Source: a virus
Virus record (IMG/VR): IMGVR_UViG_3300032897_000009
Location: 1 to 49,137 of that record
DNA: 49,137 nt
Reading direction: 5' to 3' (one strand)
Part shown: positions 8,410 through 15,216 of the stretch, in pieces
Layout of the letters: each line of letters starts with the position of its first letter
Numbering within the stretch: position 1 is the stretch's first letter
Made by a program: the position numbers and the translations under genes
The notes under the pieces: generated by a model
What the model saw: only the letters and a program-made list of their open reading frames with translations
Told to the model about the DNA's origin: nothing
The model's database searches: none

Positions 8410-8759
8410 TGACGATCTGCGGGCTTGTCTTCACCATCGGCTCGATAGAACCAAACAGGCGGATAGCCGGGAAGAGCATTGTTCAAAAACGATTCCCGAA
8501 CCCAGAGACGATCCCCGCGCTCTCCATAAGGACACCGTAGAACCTTCACGTCATCCCCCAAATCAAAATAAAAGCCCCACGGCGCATCAAAGGATGGGGC
8601 ACCATGCGAAAAATCGGATACGTCGCAAATATCCTCTGGATTCTTTTTCTCCATTCCATAAAGTTTCCCAGTTCTCACAACCCTTCGCGTCTGCGTCTTC
8701 TTGCCCTCAAGAATAGCGCGTACCATCGGAGCAGAGAATATAATCGGATACTCTTCCAT
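8277..8759 (-). CDS. ASCH/YqfB-like phage protein with replaced C-terminus
   Basis: About 160 aa. The first 120 residues follow a familiar phage pattern (ILFSAPMVRAILEGKKTQTRRV, then CPYGERGDRLWVRE, then YRADG and WKPSI), which binds nucleic-acid-related ligands in ASCH-type folds. After WKPSI the expected MPRWASR-type ending is missing. The frame instead reads through the overlapping HNH gene. The ATG at 8759 overlaps the previous stop (TGATG). It may be non-functional or use a novel tail. Confidence 0.65.
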   Translation of the reverse strand: MEEYPIIFSAPMVRAILEGKKTQTRRVVRTGKLYGMEKKNPEDICDVSDFSHGAPSFDAPWGFYFDLGDDVKVLRCPYGERGDRLWVRESFLNNALPGYPPVWFYRADGEDKPADRQWKPSILPINVNAEYVLSAISKWQWIDQRFMEIMLIPISLRPKD

Positions 8760-8905
8760 CACTCACCCTCGCTTTCGTCTGGTTCGTATTCTTGGCAATC
8801 GCAACCGTATTCTCTGCATCCCCAGTATGTCATATCAAACTTCCTTGCAGTTTTGAATAGTTCGGGTTTAACTTCATCCCATTTCTTACCGAGAATCTTT
8901 TTCAT
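8759..8905 (-). CDS. Small hypothetical protein (48 aa)
   Basis: Strong binding site (AAGGAG) before the ATG and a TGATG overlap with the next gene. The C-terminal half holds a CREYGCDC cysteine cluster and an acidic tail. Unknown function. Confidence 0.6.
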   Translation of the reverse strand: MKKILGKKWDEVKPELFKTARKFDMTYWGCREYGCDCQEYEPDESEGE

Positions 8906-9111
8906 TTCCTCTCCTTGGTCTGCGGGGGATTAAGCATGCAAAAATCTGTCTTCTTGAAATCTCTGGGGAAGTAATAGCCGTCTGCAAACGAATCTATAAA
9001 TTTGAAGTGACCGCAGTTGTTAGGACAGTCAAAATCAAATCCGTTAGCGATAAGTTTGCTACCACAATAGGGGCATATTCCCTTGTTCACAAAGTCATCA
9101 ACTACGTTCAT
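8902..9111 (-). CDS. Zinc-ribbon protein
   Basis: 69 aa with CPYC followed by CPNNC, a two-knuckle zinc ribbon, then an aromatic tail. Stop overlaps the next start. Likely a small nucleic-acid or protein-binding factor; no specific role visible. Confidence 0.7.
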   Translation of the reverse strand: MNVVDDFVNKGICPYCGSKLIANGFDFDCPNNCGHFKFIDSFADGYYFPRDFKKTDFCMLNPPQTKERK

Positions 9112-9305
9112 TTCCCTTTCTCCACAACTTCATAGGTTTCCGAAAATATGTCTGGTTTTATAGGCCATGTGTCCCCCGTTTTCGAATCAGTCAAGATATA
9201 ATCACCCGCCTCTGCTCTTATCCTGCCATGCGCAGTTGCTACCATCTCCGATTCTTTCAATGGACATCTGACTTCAACAACTATCTTTTTCTTATAAGCC
9301 TTCAT
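9108..9305 (-). CDS. PGDYG-like small phage protein
   Basis: 65 aa from the ATG at 9305, which follows AAGGAGG. The pattern KKKIVVEVR...EAGDYILTD...KPDIFSETYEVV matches a common small phage family with a PGDY(I/G) core. Function unknown in the family. It is the last gene before the cassette array. Confidence 0.7.
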   Translation of the reverse strand: MKAYKKKIVVEVRCPLKESEMVATAHGRIRAEAGDYILTDSKTGDTWPIKPDIFSETYEVVEKGK

Positions 9306-9342
9306 TTCTCCTCCTTCTGCCAAATCCAAGCATTGGCACGAG

Positions 9343-9349
9343 GTTATGT
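9343..9349 (+). repeat. Lone attC core (R'), left edge of the cassette array
   Basis: GTTATGT fits the G^TTRRRY-type core only loosely, but its TTA gives the TAA stop of the first cassette gene, as in the other sites. I could not find matching L'/L'' arms to its left, so the array seems to end here. Confidence 0.45.
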
Positions 9350-9568
9350 TTCGCCTCCAACAACTTTATTTGCTAAATGACTCCAATCCCTATTCCTACG
9401 CATATCAGATGCATGTCCCTGTGGATGTGGGTATTCACAATCTTTAGCGTCGTGTCCCTCGTATCCACATTTTTTACAATGGCGAAACCTAACCAAGTTG
9501 CTCAAACTGACCTGATGAGCGTTTTGTGGTTCCTCCGCATTCTGTAATTTATTTTTTTGATCCGACAT
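9344..9568 (-). CDS. Cassette gene 1: zinc-knuckle protein
   Basis: 74 aa. The first ~29 residues are encoded inside attC-1 (start at 9568 after a TAGGAG site), the rest by the cassette body. The body has CKKCGYEGHDAKDC, a CCHC zinc knuckle that usually binds single-stranded nucleic acid. Stop is the TAA formed by the TTA of the core at 9343. Confidence 0.7.
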   Translation of the reverse strand: MSDQKNKLQNAEEPQNAHQVSLSNLVRFRHCKKCGYEGHDAKDCEYPHPQGHASDMRRNRDWSHLANKVVGGET

Positions 9569-9621
9569 ACTACCATCTCCTAAGTTTAGTGCAACGGCAG
9601 TTTAACAACCATCCGTTAGTT
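9487..9621 (+). repeat. attC-1 integron-type recombination site
   Basis: R'' ACCTAAC (9487-9493, perfect RYYYAAC), five-base spacer, L'' TTGCTCAAAC, and on the right L' GTTTAACAA and R' GTTAGTT (9615-9621). The arms pair with the extra C of L'' unpaired, the hallmark extrahelical base of attC. 135 bp. The loop holds the start codon of cassette gene 1 on the minus strand. Confidence 0.75.
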
Positions 9622-10191
9622 TGACAAAAATTGCACATCGCTTTCGACCTCATTTCCCCACGCATCCCATCCGTCTTTCCTCTCTCTTGCGAAAAGCTCT
9701 ATTCTCGGCAAGTCCCCAAGCAATTCAACAATTCTATTTCGCGCATCATCTGGTTTCTGGCTGTGTGCTAATCGTTGCGTTTCGATTAGCGCCCTTACAT
9801 TGTGCTTCCTAACTAATTTATGCGCTTCCTTGCCTCGTGTTGCCAACAAGCACAGTTCTATCCCGCTTTTCATCGTATATGCGCCCATAAAACAAACTGG
9901 CTTTCCCTGCTTATTTTTCTTCTGCCACGCAAACGCCACAGTCTTATATTCAAATCCCCATGCCTCAATAACCATCATACATTTTCTCAGGTGGTAGTCT
10001 GTCGTCCAAATAAAAAGAATGGCGTTTGCTTCTGCTATGTCCGCAATAGGCAATCGTTTTATTTCCTCCGTACTCATTACTTTATATGGTGGTCGTCTCA
10101 TTCCTTTTACCGTCGTGCAGTCCGGTTGTGCTGTGCTGTCATTGTAATAACTCCACGCGGGGTCTGCGTATATTATTTGGTATTTCTTCAT
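9616..10191 (-). CDS. Cassette gene 2: MT-A70-type adenine methyltransferase
   Basis: 191 aa. DPAW at residues 10-13 is the catalytic DPPW-type motif, followed by AILFIWTTDYHL and a conserved MGAYTMKSGIELCLLATRG stretch seen in MT-A70-like DNA N6-adenine methyltransferases. It probably protects phage DNA from host restriction. No own Shine-Dalgarno site: the ATG overlaps the stop of a 28-aa leader ORF (ATGA), so it is likely made by coupled translation. Its TAA lies in the core of attC-1. Confidence 0.9.
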   Translation of the reverse strand: MKKYQIIYADPAWSYYNDSTAQPDCTTVKGMRRPPYKVMSTEEIKRLPIADIAEANAILFIWTTDYHLRKCMMVIEAWGFEYKTVAFAWQKKNKQGKPVCFMGAYTMKSGIELCLLATRGKEAHKLVRKHNVRALIETQRLAHSQKPDDARNRIVELLGDLPRIELFARERKDGWDAWGNEVESDVQFLSN

Positions 10192-10274
10192 AGCAATTTT
10201 TGCAAACTAACCAGCGGCTCAAGATGACTGAAATAGCTCACTACAATTTCCCAAAGAGTAAATGCCGTGCTCAT
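10188..10274 (-). CDS. Leader ORF encoded by the attC-2 arm
   Basis: A 28-aa ORF ending HLEPLVSLQKLL. Its ATG overlaps the stop of the gene upstream (ATGA) and its TGA overlaps the ATG of the MT-A70 gene (ATGA). The segment LEPLVS is the same arm-encoded peptide found fused to other cassette proteins. Here it ends one codon before the methyltransferase, acting as a coupling leader. Confidence 0.6.
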   Translation of the reverse strand: MSTAFTLWEIVVSYFSHLEPLVSLQKLL

Positions 10275-10498
10275 TTTTCCGCAAGTTGCTTGCATAGGTT
10301 CTCATTTTCTATTTTGCAAAGTATTAAATCTCCTGCCAGCTTTTTCATTTTTTCGCGCCACTTCAAATCAGTTTCGATAATGTGGTCTATGTACCACATT
10401 TCCCGTTTGAAGCTACCATAACCGCGCTTGTTTAGATTTCCCTTGCAACGCGAAAGTAGTTCACGTTTTCGCAATCTTATAATTGTCAATGTCATCAT
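10271..10498 (-). CDS. Hypothetical protein in the attC-2 loop
   Basis: 75 aa, basic N-terminal half (RLRKRELLSRCKGNLNKRG) and a helical C-terminal half. The stop overlaps the leader ORF start; the start overlaps the upstream stop. No family recognised. Confidence 0.6.
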   Translation of the reverse strand: MMTLTIIRLRKRELLSRCKGNLNKRGYGSFKREMWYIDHIIETDLKWREKMKKLAGDLILCKIENENLCKQLAEK

Positions 10499-10686
10499 TC
10501 CTTGTTCCTCTCCATTCTCAACACTTCCAAGTTTTCCTCAATGTATTGTTTCAACTCCTTATCGCGGTCTCTCTCGGGTGGCGCGTCATCCCATTGCGCA
10601 TTTAACCAAAGTAGATATGATGCCCGAACATCTCGCAACTTTTCACCTTTGTATTTTCCAAACGGCATTATACTATCATCATTCAT
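10495..10686 (-). CDS. DUF3820-like protein
   Basis: 63 aa from the ATG at 10686 (GAGGG binding site). The pattern MPFGKYKGEKLRDVRASYLL fits the small DUF3820 family, found in phages and bacteria. An in-frame ATG at 10740, just inside the right arm of attC-2, would add 18 arm-linked residues, as in the other cassettes. Confidence 0.75.
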   Translation of the reverse strand: MNDDSIMPFGKYKGEKLRDVRASYLLWLNAQWDDAPPERDRDKELKQYIEENLEVLRMERNKE

Positions 10687-10781
10687 CTCTTTTTCCCTCG
10701 CACGGCATTTACTTATTTTTAACAACTTGAAAATTTTCATTACAGCATCTTAGCCGCAACCGTTAGCCAGATGCTCGTCGC

Positions 10782-11243
10782 TTATTTTACCCATTCCGGT
10801 CTACCCTCTCCATCCCAAGTTAATTCCTGCTCTTTGTAGTCCGTTGGATGTATTATTTTAAGGAAGGCAATCGCTAACTCTACAGCTTCTTCAACTGTCA
10901 TAACGCTTGCTTTATCCAGCGAGTATCCTTCTTTTTCGCTGTCGCAGGAAATTTCTACCCAAGCGTTTTCTCTTTCCGACCACCACATGTTGTTTTTTTC
11001 TTTTACAGTTACATACCAATGTTTCGCTCCAATACTTCCAATCCAACTGTTTATGTCAACGTGGATAGGTCTTTTCTCGCCTATCTTGCTTGGGTATCTT
11101 GGTATGCGTTCATCGCCGATATAATTCCAATCGTGCGTATAAATAGTTCTGTTCCCTCGCTCCTCGCACTGGCTAACCAGCGCATCAACCTGACGCTTGG
11201 AGCGTGGTGCAGTTTTCCGTTTCTTTATAATTTGTTTTGGCAT
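10782..11243 (-). CDS. Cassette gene 3: hypothetical protein with attC-encoded N-terminus
   Basis: 153 aa. ATG at 11243 (AAAGGA site) lies in the loop of attC-3. Residues through RQVDALVSQ are encoded by the attC arm. The body carries WWSERENAWVEIS and a C-terminal helical domain; I recognise no family. Stop lies 14 bases inside the cassette, not in the core. Confidence 0.7.
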   Translation of the reverse strand: MPKQIIKKRKTAPRSKRQVDALVSQCEERGNRTIYTHDWNYIGDERIPRYPSKIGEKRPIHVDINSWIGSIGAKHWYVTVKEKNNMWWSERENAWVEISCDSEKEGYSLDKASVMTVEEAVELAIAFLKIIHPTDYKEQELTWDGEGRPEWVK

Positions 11244-11301
11244 CGGTATTATCCTTTAATCAAGTTTCTTCTATGCGCAGGTTATGCGCAAATCGTTAGC
11301 C
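11171..11301 (+). repeat. attC-3 integron-type recombination site
   Basis: R'' GGCTAAC (11171-11177), spacer CAGCG, L'' arm GCGCATCAACCTG; right arm CAGGTTATGCGC and R' GTTAGCC (11295-11301). Thirteen-base arms pair perfectly except one unpaired C. 131 bp. The cleanest site of the array. Confidence 0.85.
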
Positions 11302-11493
11302 CGCGTGGCATTCGGTAAAATAATCATCTACTAAATCCTCAAGATCACCCAATCTATTCCGTGCAACACAACTATCGCACATCTCCATACTATCACACAT
11401 TGCAATTCCACCAGTACATGGTTGATTACTCTTTTTTTCTATTGCAAGTATCTTCTTATACAAACGTGCAACTCTATCATAATCATCGTTCAT
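11296..11493 (-). CDS. Small cysteine-containing hypothetical protein
   Basis: 65 aa from the ATG at 11493 after an AAGGAGGAAGG site. Contains CTGGIAMCDSMEMCDSC, a possible metal site. TAA comes from the core of attC-3. It is the last gene of a 2.4-kb block with several genes and no attC between them. Confidence 0.65.
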   Translation of the reverse strand: MNDDYDRVARLYKKILAIEKKSNQPCTGGIAMCDSMEMCDSCVARNRLGDLEDLVDDYFTECHAG

Positions 11494-12443
11494 TTTCCTT
11501 CCTCCTTCTGCCTTGCGGAGAGCCATTTGGACTTTGGCGCATATTTACTTTTTAATAATCCAAATTTATTAGCTACTCTCTTCCCACAAAAAGGACAATA
11601 TATTCCATTGAAAACTTCGCTATCCGTCGCTCTTACTCCACAAGATGTCGTCCACAATTCGCCTGGCGGATCGTCTCGAACGAGGCGACATATTTCCTCT
11701 CTCCCACCATTTTGAATCTTGGAACGAGAGGCGAATTCGTCAAGATGTTGCTTTGCAATAGCCCGAACAAGTTCAATTATCTCATATCCACTCAGTTCTT
11801 CTCCATTTTGCTTGCTCACCCGATATGTCGCAATTACCGCAGCGATTACTTCAACCAGCTTTTCCTCTCTCCCACCATTCTCAGACGTCTGGTCGGCATG
11901 AGCCACAGTTATGGTTTTTTTAATTTCGTCCTCATAACTTCTCGTCAATTCGTTAAATCTGTCAAGTGTTGCTTTTGCTTTTTCCCTATCCGTCGTTGAT
12001 ATGTTAGGCGCAACATACATTATGTTGTAAAGCTCCAAACGAAATTGAGAGACTTGTTTAACATAATTCAACACCAAGTTAACCAGTAGTTTAGCCTGAA
12101 GCGCGGAATTGATTTTATCAGGCTCTACATTGGTAAGGTCTACAGACCCGAATTCATTTGGCTCTTCGTTATTCGTTTTGTCAACAAGCGCGGAGACTGA
12201 CGCAACGAATCCCTCAAATGTCATGAGATGCGGATGCCGTGTCTGATACTCGCCGTGGATGCTGTGTTCATCATAGAGCTTCTTGATTGATTCCCTGTCT
12301 ATCGAGTTGGCAGAGAGTGCGGAGATTAACCATTCAAACAATTCTAACGGGGTCACTCCGTATGGCAAACCGGCGCATGTTAGGGAGTGGTTCTTGTACT
12401 TTTCATTATATGCAGAAATTATCTGTTCTAGGTTTATATCCAT
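11490..12443 (-). CDS. Multidomain hypothetical protein with C-terminal zinc ribbon
   Basis: 317 aa from the ATG at 12443 (AAAGGA site; an upstream TTG-type start is less likely). Contains two copies of an NGGREE junction motif (about residues 188 and 245) that joins small phage modules, a helical EIIELVRAIAKQHLDEF segment, and a CxxC...CPFCGKRV zinc ribbon near the end. Looks like a mosaic of short modules. Function unknown. Confidence 0.65.
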   Translation of the reverse strand: MDINLEQIISAYNEKYKNHSLTCAGLPYGVTPLELFEWLISALSANSIDRESIKKLYDEHSIHGEYQTRHPHLMTFEGFVASVSALVDKTNNEEPNEFGSVDLTNVEPDKINSALQAKLLVNLVLNYVKQVSQFRLELYNIMYVAPNISTTDREKAKATLDRFNELTRSYEDEIKKTITVAHADQTSENGGREEKLVEVIAAVIATYRVSKQNGEELSGYEIIELVRAIAKQHLDEFASRSKIQNGGREEICRLVRDDPPGELWTTSCGVRATDSEVFNGIYCPFCGKRVANKFGLLKSKYAPKSKWLSARQKEEGK

Positions 12444-12511
12444 CGATCTTTTCCTTTGGTTAGACCGCACGAAGTACAAAGATTCTCTCCCAATATCCTA
12501 TATTTTATCAT
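12434..12511 (-). CDS. Micro-ORF with CxxC motif
   Basis: 25 aa containing CTSCG. ATG overlaps the previous stop (ATGA) and the stop overlaps the next gene. Short, but placed in a continuous stop-start chain. Confidence 0.4.
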   Translation of the reverse strand: MIKYRILGENLCTSCGLTKGKDRWI

Positions 12512-12585
12512 GGATAAGATCCCGCCCACATAGAATCTACTGCGCCTTCTACGGAACAAAAAACAAATTCTTTCTTCCAGTCCAT
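12508..12585 (-). CDS. Micro-ORF after a strong ribosome binding site
   Basis: 25 aa preceded by GGAGGATGTG, the same sequence that precedes the 12612-13190 gene. Stop overlaps the next ATG. The repeated initiation signal suggests a duplicated or swapped 5' end. Confidence 0.4.
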   Translation of the reverse strand: MDWKKEFVFCSVEGAVDSMWAGSYP

Positions 12586-12611
12586 CACATCCTCCAAGAT
12601 TAATTGTCTCA

Positions 12612-13190
12612 TTAAACTTTCTTTTTGCCTTGCGGAAGAAGAGGATTGAATCCCATGTGCTGTTCGACTGCGAATCTATTCATGCCTCCTATCCGCTCAA
12701 GAACTTCTTTTGCGTTTTGTTTTGTGGCGCATACCATCGCACGACTAAAGTCTCCGGTCATGGATGGCTTGCTCTCAATGTAAGATCCGTCATAATAAAA
12801 TGGAGATGCGCCGACATAGCAAACTATGCACCATCCACACACCTCTTCCTCTTTTTCGATCTTATAAGCTACGGGATGCGATACGATAGCTTTATTTCCT
12901 ATTTCCCAAAACTTACGTTCAATGTCTTGCGCACTCATTCTCTTGAAATCTATCATGCACTTGCTGCACTGCATTTCTCCGTCATCACCATAGAGAACAT
13001 GATCTGCACCATGCATCATCCAAAGAAGTCTGCGCATCACATTTTCTGCCTCTCTGCCACCATTCTCAGATAGCGCGGAGACTGCTTGCAAATCGTTCAC
13101 AAGTTCCCTCAAAGAGTAGTTTTTCCCTACCCAAATTGAACCAGAATGATCTGCTCTGCTTAGCTTTGATAAAATATCTTTTATGTCCAT
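12612..13190 (-). CDS. Hypothetical protein with CxxC pairs
   Basis: 192 aa from the ATG at 13190 (GGAGG site). Contains the NGGRE junction motif (about residue 43), CSKC and CGWCIVC pairs that could bind zinc, and a C-terminal helical part. Shares the NGGRE module with the 11490-12443 protein. No function recognised. Confidence 0.65.
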   Translation of the reverse strand: MDIKDILSKLSRADHSGSIWVGKNYSLRELVNDLQAVSALSENGGREAENVMRRLLWMMHGADHVLYGDDGEMQCSKCMIDFKRMSAQDIERKFWEIGNKAIVSHPVAYKIEKEEEVCGWCIVCYVGASPFYYDGSYIESKPSMTGDFSRAMVCATKQNAKEVLERIGGMNRFAVEQHMGFNPLLPQGKKKV

Positions 13191-13204
13191 CACATCCTCC
13201 GAGA

Positions 13205-13411
13205 TTATGAACGCTTGTTCCAATGCACCGCAGTATATTTTACATCGTTCTCTTCTTTTCCCTTCGTGCTTTCGGGGGTAGAGAGTTTTTCGTATGAATC
13301 ATATAGTGTATTTAGGGTGGAAACTACATGTTCATATTCTGCATCAAGATCGTGTTGATCTGCCGGATAAAAAGAACCAATTAATTCTTTGAATTTTTCT
13401 CTATCCAACAT
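13205..13411 (-). CDS. Small acidic hypothetical protein
   Basis: 68 aa from the ATG at 13411, seven bases after AAGGAG. Predicted helical and acidic. No family recognised. Confidence 0.6.
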   Translation of the reverse strand: MLDREKFKELIGSFYPADQHDLDAEYEHVVSTLNTLYDSYEKLSTPESTKGKEENDVKYTAVHWNKRS

Positions 13412-13412
13412 T

Positions 13413-13682
13413 TCATTTCTCCTTATGCAGTTCAAATCTTTTACGTCTGGTAACTTCAACTATTTTTCGTGCGTCAACTAATATCGCGCCAAACTCTATA
13501 GCCTTATTTCTTTTCGAGATGCAGACATCGAAGTGCTCATCATACTTCCCTTGTTTCTGAATCCACTTGATATTAACACCTATCTTTTGCGCCATACTGA
13601 TTAGTTCTTCATGAGTGTCGGCTATCATGTGGCACATTTTCATTCTACCAAAATTATTTCTTGCATCATCAATGTAAACCAT
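13413..13682 (-). CDS. Hypothetical protein (89 aa)
   Basis: ATG at 13682 follows AAGGAGG by nine bases; an upstream ATG at 13730 has no such site. Beta-alpha composition with ISKRNKAIEFGAILVDARKI. The attC-4 site lies immediately upstream, separated by a short arm-encoded ORF. Confidence 0.65.
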   Translation of the reverse strand: MVYIDDARNNFGRMKMCHMIADTHEELISMAQKIGVNIKWIQKQGKYDEHFDVCISKRNKAIEFGAILVDARKIVEVTRRKRFELHKEK

Positions 13683-13696
13683 CGCGCCGCGCCTCC

Positions 13697-13795
13697 TTAT
13701 AGATAAAATGCAACAGAACCAGCGGTGCAAGCTGACCGAGCCAGCATGCTACTTTTGTCCGTAGCCTTTATGATGTTTTTAGATCCGAGTTCCAT
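13697..13795 (-). CDS. Short ORF encoded by attC-4
   Basis: 32 aa. ATG in the attC-4 loop, reads out through the L''/R'' arm and stops just after it, overlapping the ribosome binding site of the next gene. The same layout as the cassette proteins but ending early, so it may be a leader or a remnant. Confidence 0.4.
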   Translation of the reverse strand: MELGSKNIIKATDKSSMLARSACTAGSVAFYL

Positions 13796-13842
13796 AATCT
13801 TTCAAGTTCTTTCTATCGGCAGCTTCACCGCATCCGTTAGCC
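13713..13842 (+). repeat. attC-4 integron-type recombination site
   Basis: Degenerate R'' ACAGAAC (13713-13719), arm GCGGTGCAAGCTG; right arm CAGCTTCACCGC and R' GTTAGCC (13836-13842). Arms pair with one unpaired base. 130 bp. The weak R'' suggests the left cassette boundary is old or rearranged. Confidence 0.7.
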
Positions 13843-14151
13843 AGATGCGGCATCCTCTGAATGACACGCTTTCAGAATCCTTTTTATTTGTTTGGGCGTT
13901 GCTCCAGCATCGCGCATATAATCGGCAATTAATTCGTCTGGCAATGGAACACCATCATCGTCGATGAAGAAATCTTGCGCAAACAACCAGTGTATCAATG
14001 CCTCCCAATTACTTACACACTCAAGAAGCACCTTGGCTTGGCTCTCATAGCCGCACTGGCTAACCAGCGGGTCAAGCGCGACCGGACGCTCCTCCGGTCG
14101 CAAATCCGTTTTGTTATTAGTTTCTTCAATCGATTTTTGTTCGTTATTCAT
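13837..14151 (-). CDS. Cassette gene 5: hypothetical protein with attC-encoded N-terminus
   Basis: 104 aa. ATG at 14151 (GGAG site) in the loop of attC-5; residues through LDPLVSQ come from the attC arm. The body holds GVPLPDELIADYMRDAGATPKQIKRIL, a helical segment. TAA lies in the core of attC-4. Unknown function. Confidence 0.7.
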   Translation of the reverse strand: MNNEQKSIEETNNKTDLRPEERPVALDPLVSQCGYESQAKVLLECVSNWEALIHWLFAQDFFIDDDGVPLPDELIADYMRDAGATPKQIKRILKACHSEDAASG

Positions 14152-14189
14152 AGTTTCATCTCCGGCGGCTTACCCGCCATCCGTTGCCC
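14058..14189 (+). repeat. attC-5 integron-type recombination site
   Basis: R'' GGCTAAC (14058-14064), CAGCG, arm GCGGGTCAAGC; right arm GGCTTACCCGC and R' GTTGCCC (14183-14189). 132 bp, one unpaired C. The altered core has no TTA, and correspondingly the next gene ends with its own TGA. Confidence 0.8.
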
Positions 14190-14191
14190 GG

Positions 14192-14392
14192 TCACTTCGC
14201 TCGCGTGAATCGACTCTCAAATTCTGCATGTTCAAGTTTCTTTAATAGCAAACTTAATCTATCAGCCATGTGCTGTCCCCAATCGGTTCCCGAATTGTCG
14301 CGTGTCGCCTGCTCGCAGGCAATTTCTGTCACCAAAACTATCAGCTCCGTAATGACCGTGTATATATCTATTTTGCCTTTTCTCTTTGCCAT
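14192..14392 (-). CDS. Small hypothetical cassette protein
   Basis: 66 aa from the ATG at 14392 (AAAGGA site). Starts MAKRKGK, helical, with an EHAEFESRF end. Begins outside the attC, unlike most cassette genes. TGA just beyond the core of attC-5. Confidence 0.6.
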   Translation of the reverse strand: MAKRKGKIDIYTVITELIVLVTEIACEQATRDNSGTDWGQHMADRLSLLLKKLEHAEFESRFTRAK

Positions 14393-14450
14393 AAAATTCC
14401 TTTCTATAAAGTTCGCCGATTCAAAACCTCTCGCTCCGTGAAATATCACC

Positions 14451-14602
14451 GGGCAACGCCGGGCGGGCTATCGCCCTCTGCTTGCCCGTAACGCACTCGC
14501 TTCGCTTCGTGCCGGGCAACCATCGGGTCAAGTTGTCCTCGCTCCAAATTGGACAAAAGATGTCCATTTTCTGCTCGGCAACTTACCCGCCCGGCGTTAT
14601 GG
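14451..14602 (+). repeat. attC-6, compound site
   Basis: Inner site 14514-14602: R'' GGGCAAC, arm TCGGGTCAAGTTG, right arm CAACTTACCCG, R' GTTATGG (14596-14602). A second R''-like arm GGGCAACGCCGGGCGGG at 14451 also pairs with the right arm (CCCGCCCGGCGTTAT). So two left arms compete for one right arm. attC-12 has the same design. Confidence 0.65.
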
Positions 14603-14627
14603 CGCTCCAAGGATTTTTTGCGCTTCA
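14595..14627. repeat. 33-bp duplicated cassette end (copy 1)
   Basis: Identical to 19503-19535. In copy 2 it encodes the C-terminus EAQKILGAP of an intact cassette gene. Here the same coding end is left without a gene, directly at the border of the replication block, so this is a truncated cassette. Confidence 0.8.
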
Positions 14628-14639
14628 GTTTCTTGTAAG

Positions 14640-15062
14640 TCATTTTCCTTCCTTATGCAGTTTGTCGTATTTGGTGGAGAGAAAAATTTTAAGCGAATCA
14701 ATCTGACTATCCAATGGACTTCTATCGACCCACTTCAAAAATACCTCTGTTCCTCCCTCGATGAATGCCTGTCGAGCGGTAGAGGAAATGCGAGCCTTGA
14801 GCCATTCGACAAATTCTTCAGTGTATTCATTGAGACTATATTCATCTGTTCGATAAATCGAATGCCCAGTTTCTTTTTCAAACTCTTGTTCGTAGTTCAT
14901 CGTCATCTCTCTGTGTTTGGGGGAAAATTGACTTAGGTTGCAGTCGCATTTGTCACAAATATCATCAAACTTATTCTTTACATGGTACTTACACTCCTCG
15001 CATTTGATAATAACGGACATGTCTGCGCGGGGAATAACCTTGTCTAACCTTTTCTTCTTCAT
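14640..15062 (-). CDS. Hypothetical protein with N-terminal zinc ribbon
   Basis: About 140 aa from the ATG at 15062 (GAGG site). CEECKYH...CDKCDC forms a zinc ribbon at about residues 20-43, followed by an EYTEEFVEWLKARI helix common in small phage proteins. It lies just downstream of the helicase gene. Confidence 0.65.
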   Translation of the reverse strand: MKKKRLDKVIPRADMSVIIKCEECKYHVKNKFDDICDKCDCNLSQFSPKHREMTMNYEQEFEKETGHSIYRTDEYSLNEYTEEFVEWLKARISSTARQAFIEGGTEVFLKWVDRSPLDSQIDSLKIFLSTKYDKLHKEGK

Positions 15063-15063
15063 T

Positions 15064-15216
15064 TTACTTTCCCTCTGCAATGATGAGACACTTCTTGTTC
15101 TTGAATCCTACGATGGTCAATGGTTTTTCTCGAAGGACTCTACCATAAAAGTATTTCCCGTTTCTTTCTACCATTCCTTCAGGAGCGTTTTCTGATTTCA
15201 GCTTTTCAAAAAGCAT
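15064..15216 (-). CDS. Small hypothetical protein overlapping the helicase 3' end
   Basis: 50 aa from the ATG at 15216, which overlaps the last codons of the helicase gene. A longer reading upstream would lie fully within the helicase in another frame. Basic, beta-rich (KPLTIVGFKNKKCLIIAEGK). Unknown. Confidence 0.5.
   Translation of the reverse strand: MLFEKLKSENAPEGMVERNGKYFYGRVLREKPLTIVGFKNKKCLIIAEGK

Larger units (their letters stand above)
10205..10768 (+). repeat. attC-2, split site with two genes between its arms
   Basis: Left arm R'' AACTAAC (10205-10211), then GCGGCTCAAGAT. Right arm ATCTTAGCCGC, then R' GTTAGCC (10762-10768). The arms pair perfectly apart from the extra C, but are 530 bases apart and enclose two genes (10271-10498 and 10495-10686). 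Either genes entered the loop of one site or a deletion fused halves of related sites. Confidence 0.65.

Noticed and set aside
14446-14643. 65-aa ORF through attC-6
   Set aside because: Starts at the stop codon of the neighbour and reads through the palindrome; probably leader-like noise. Kept only as part of the compound-site description.
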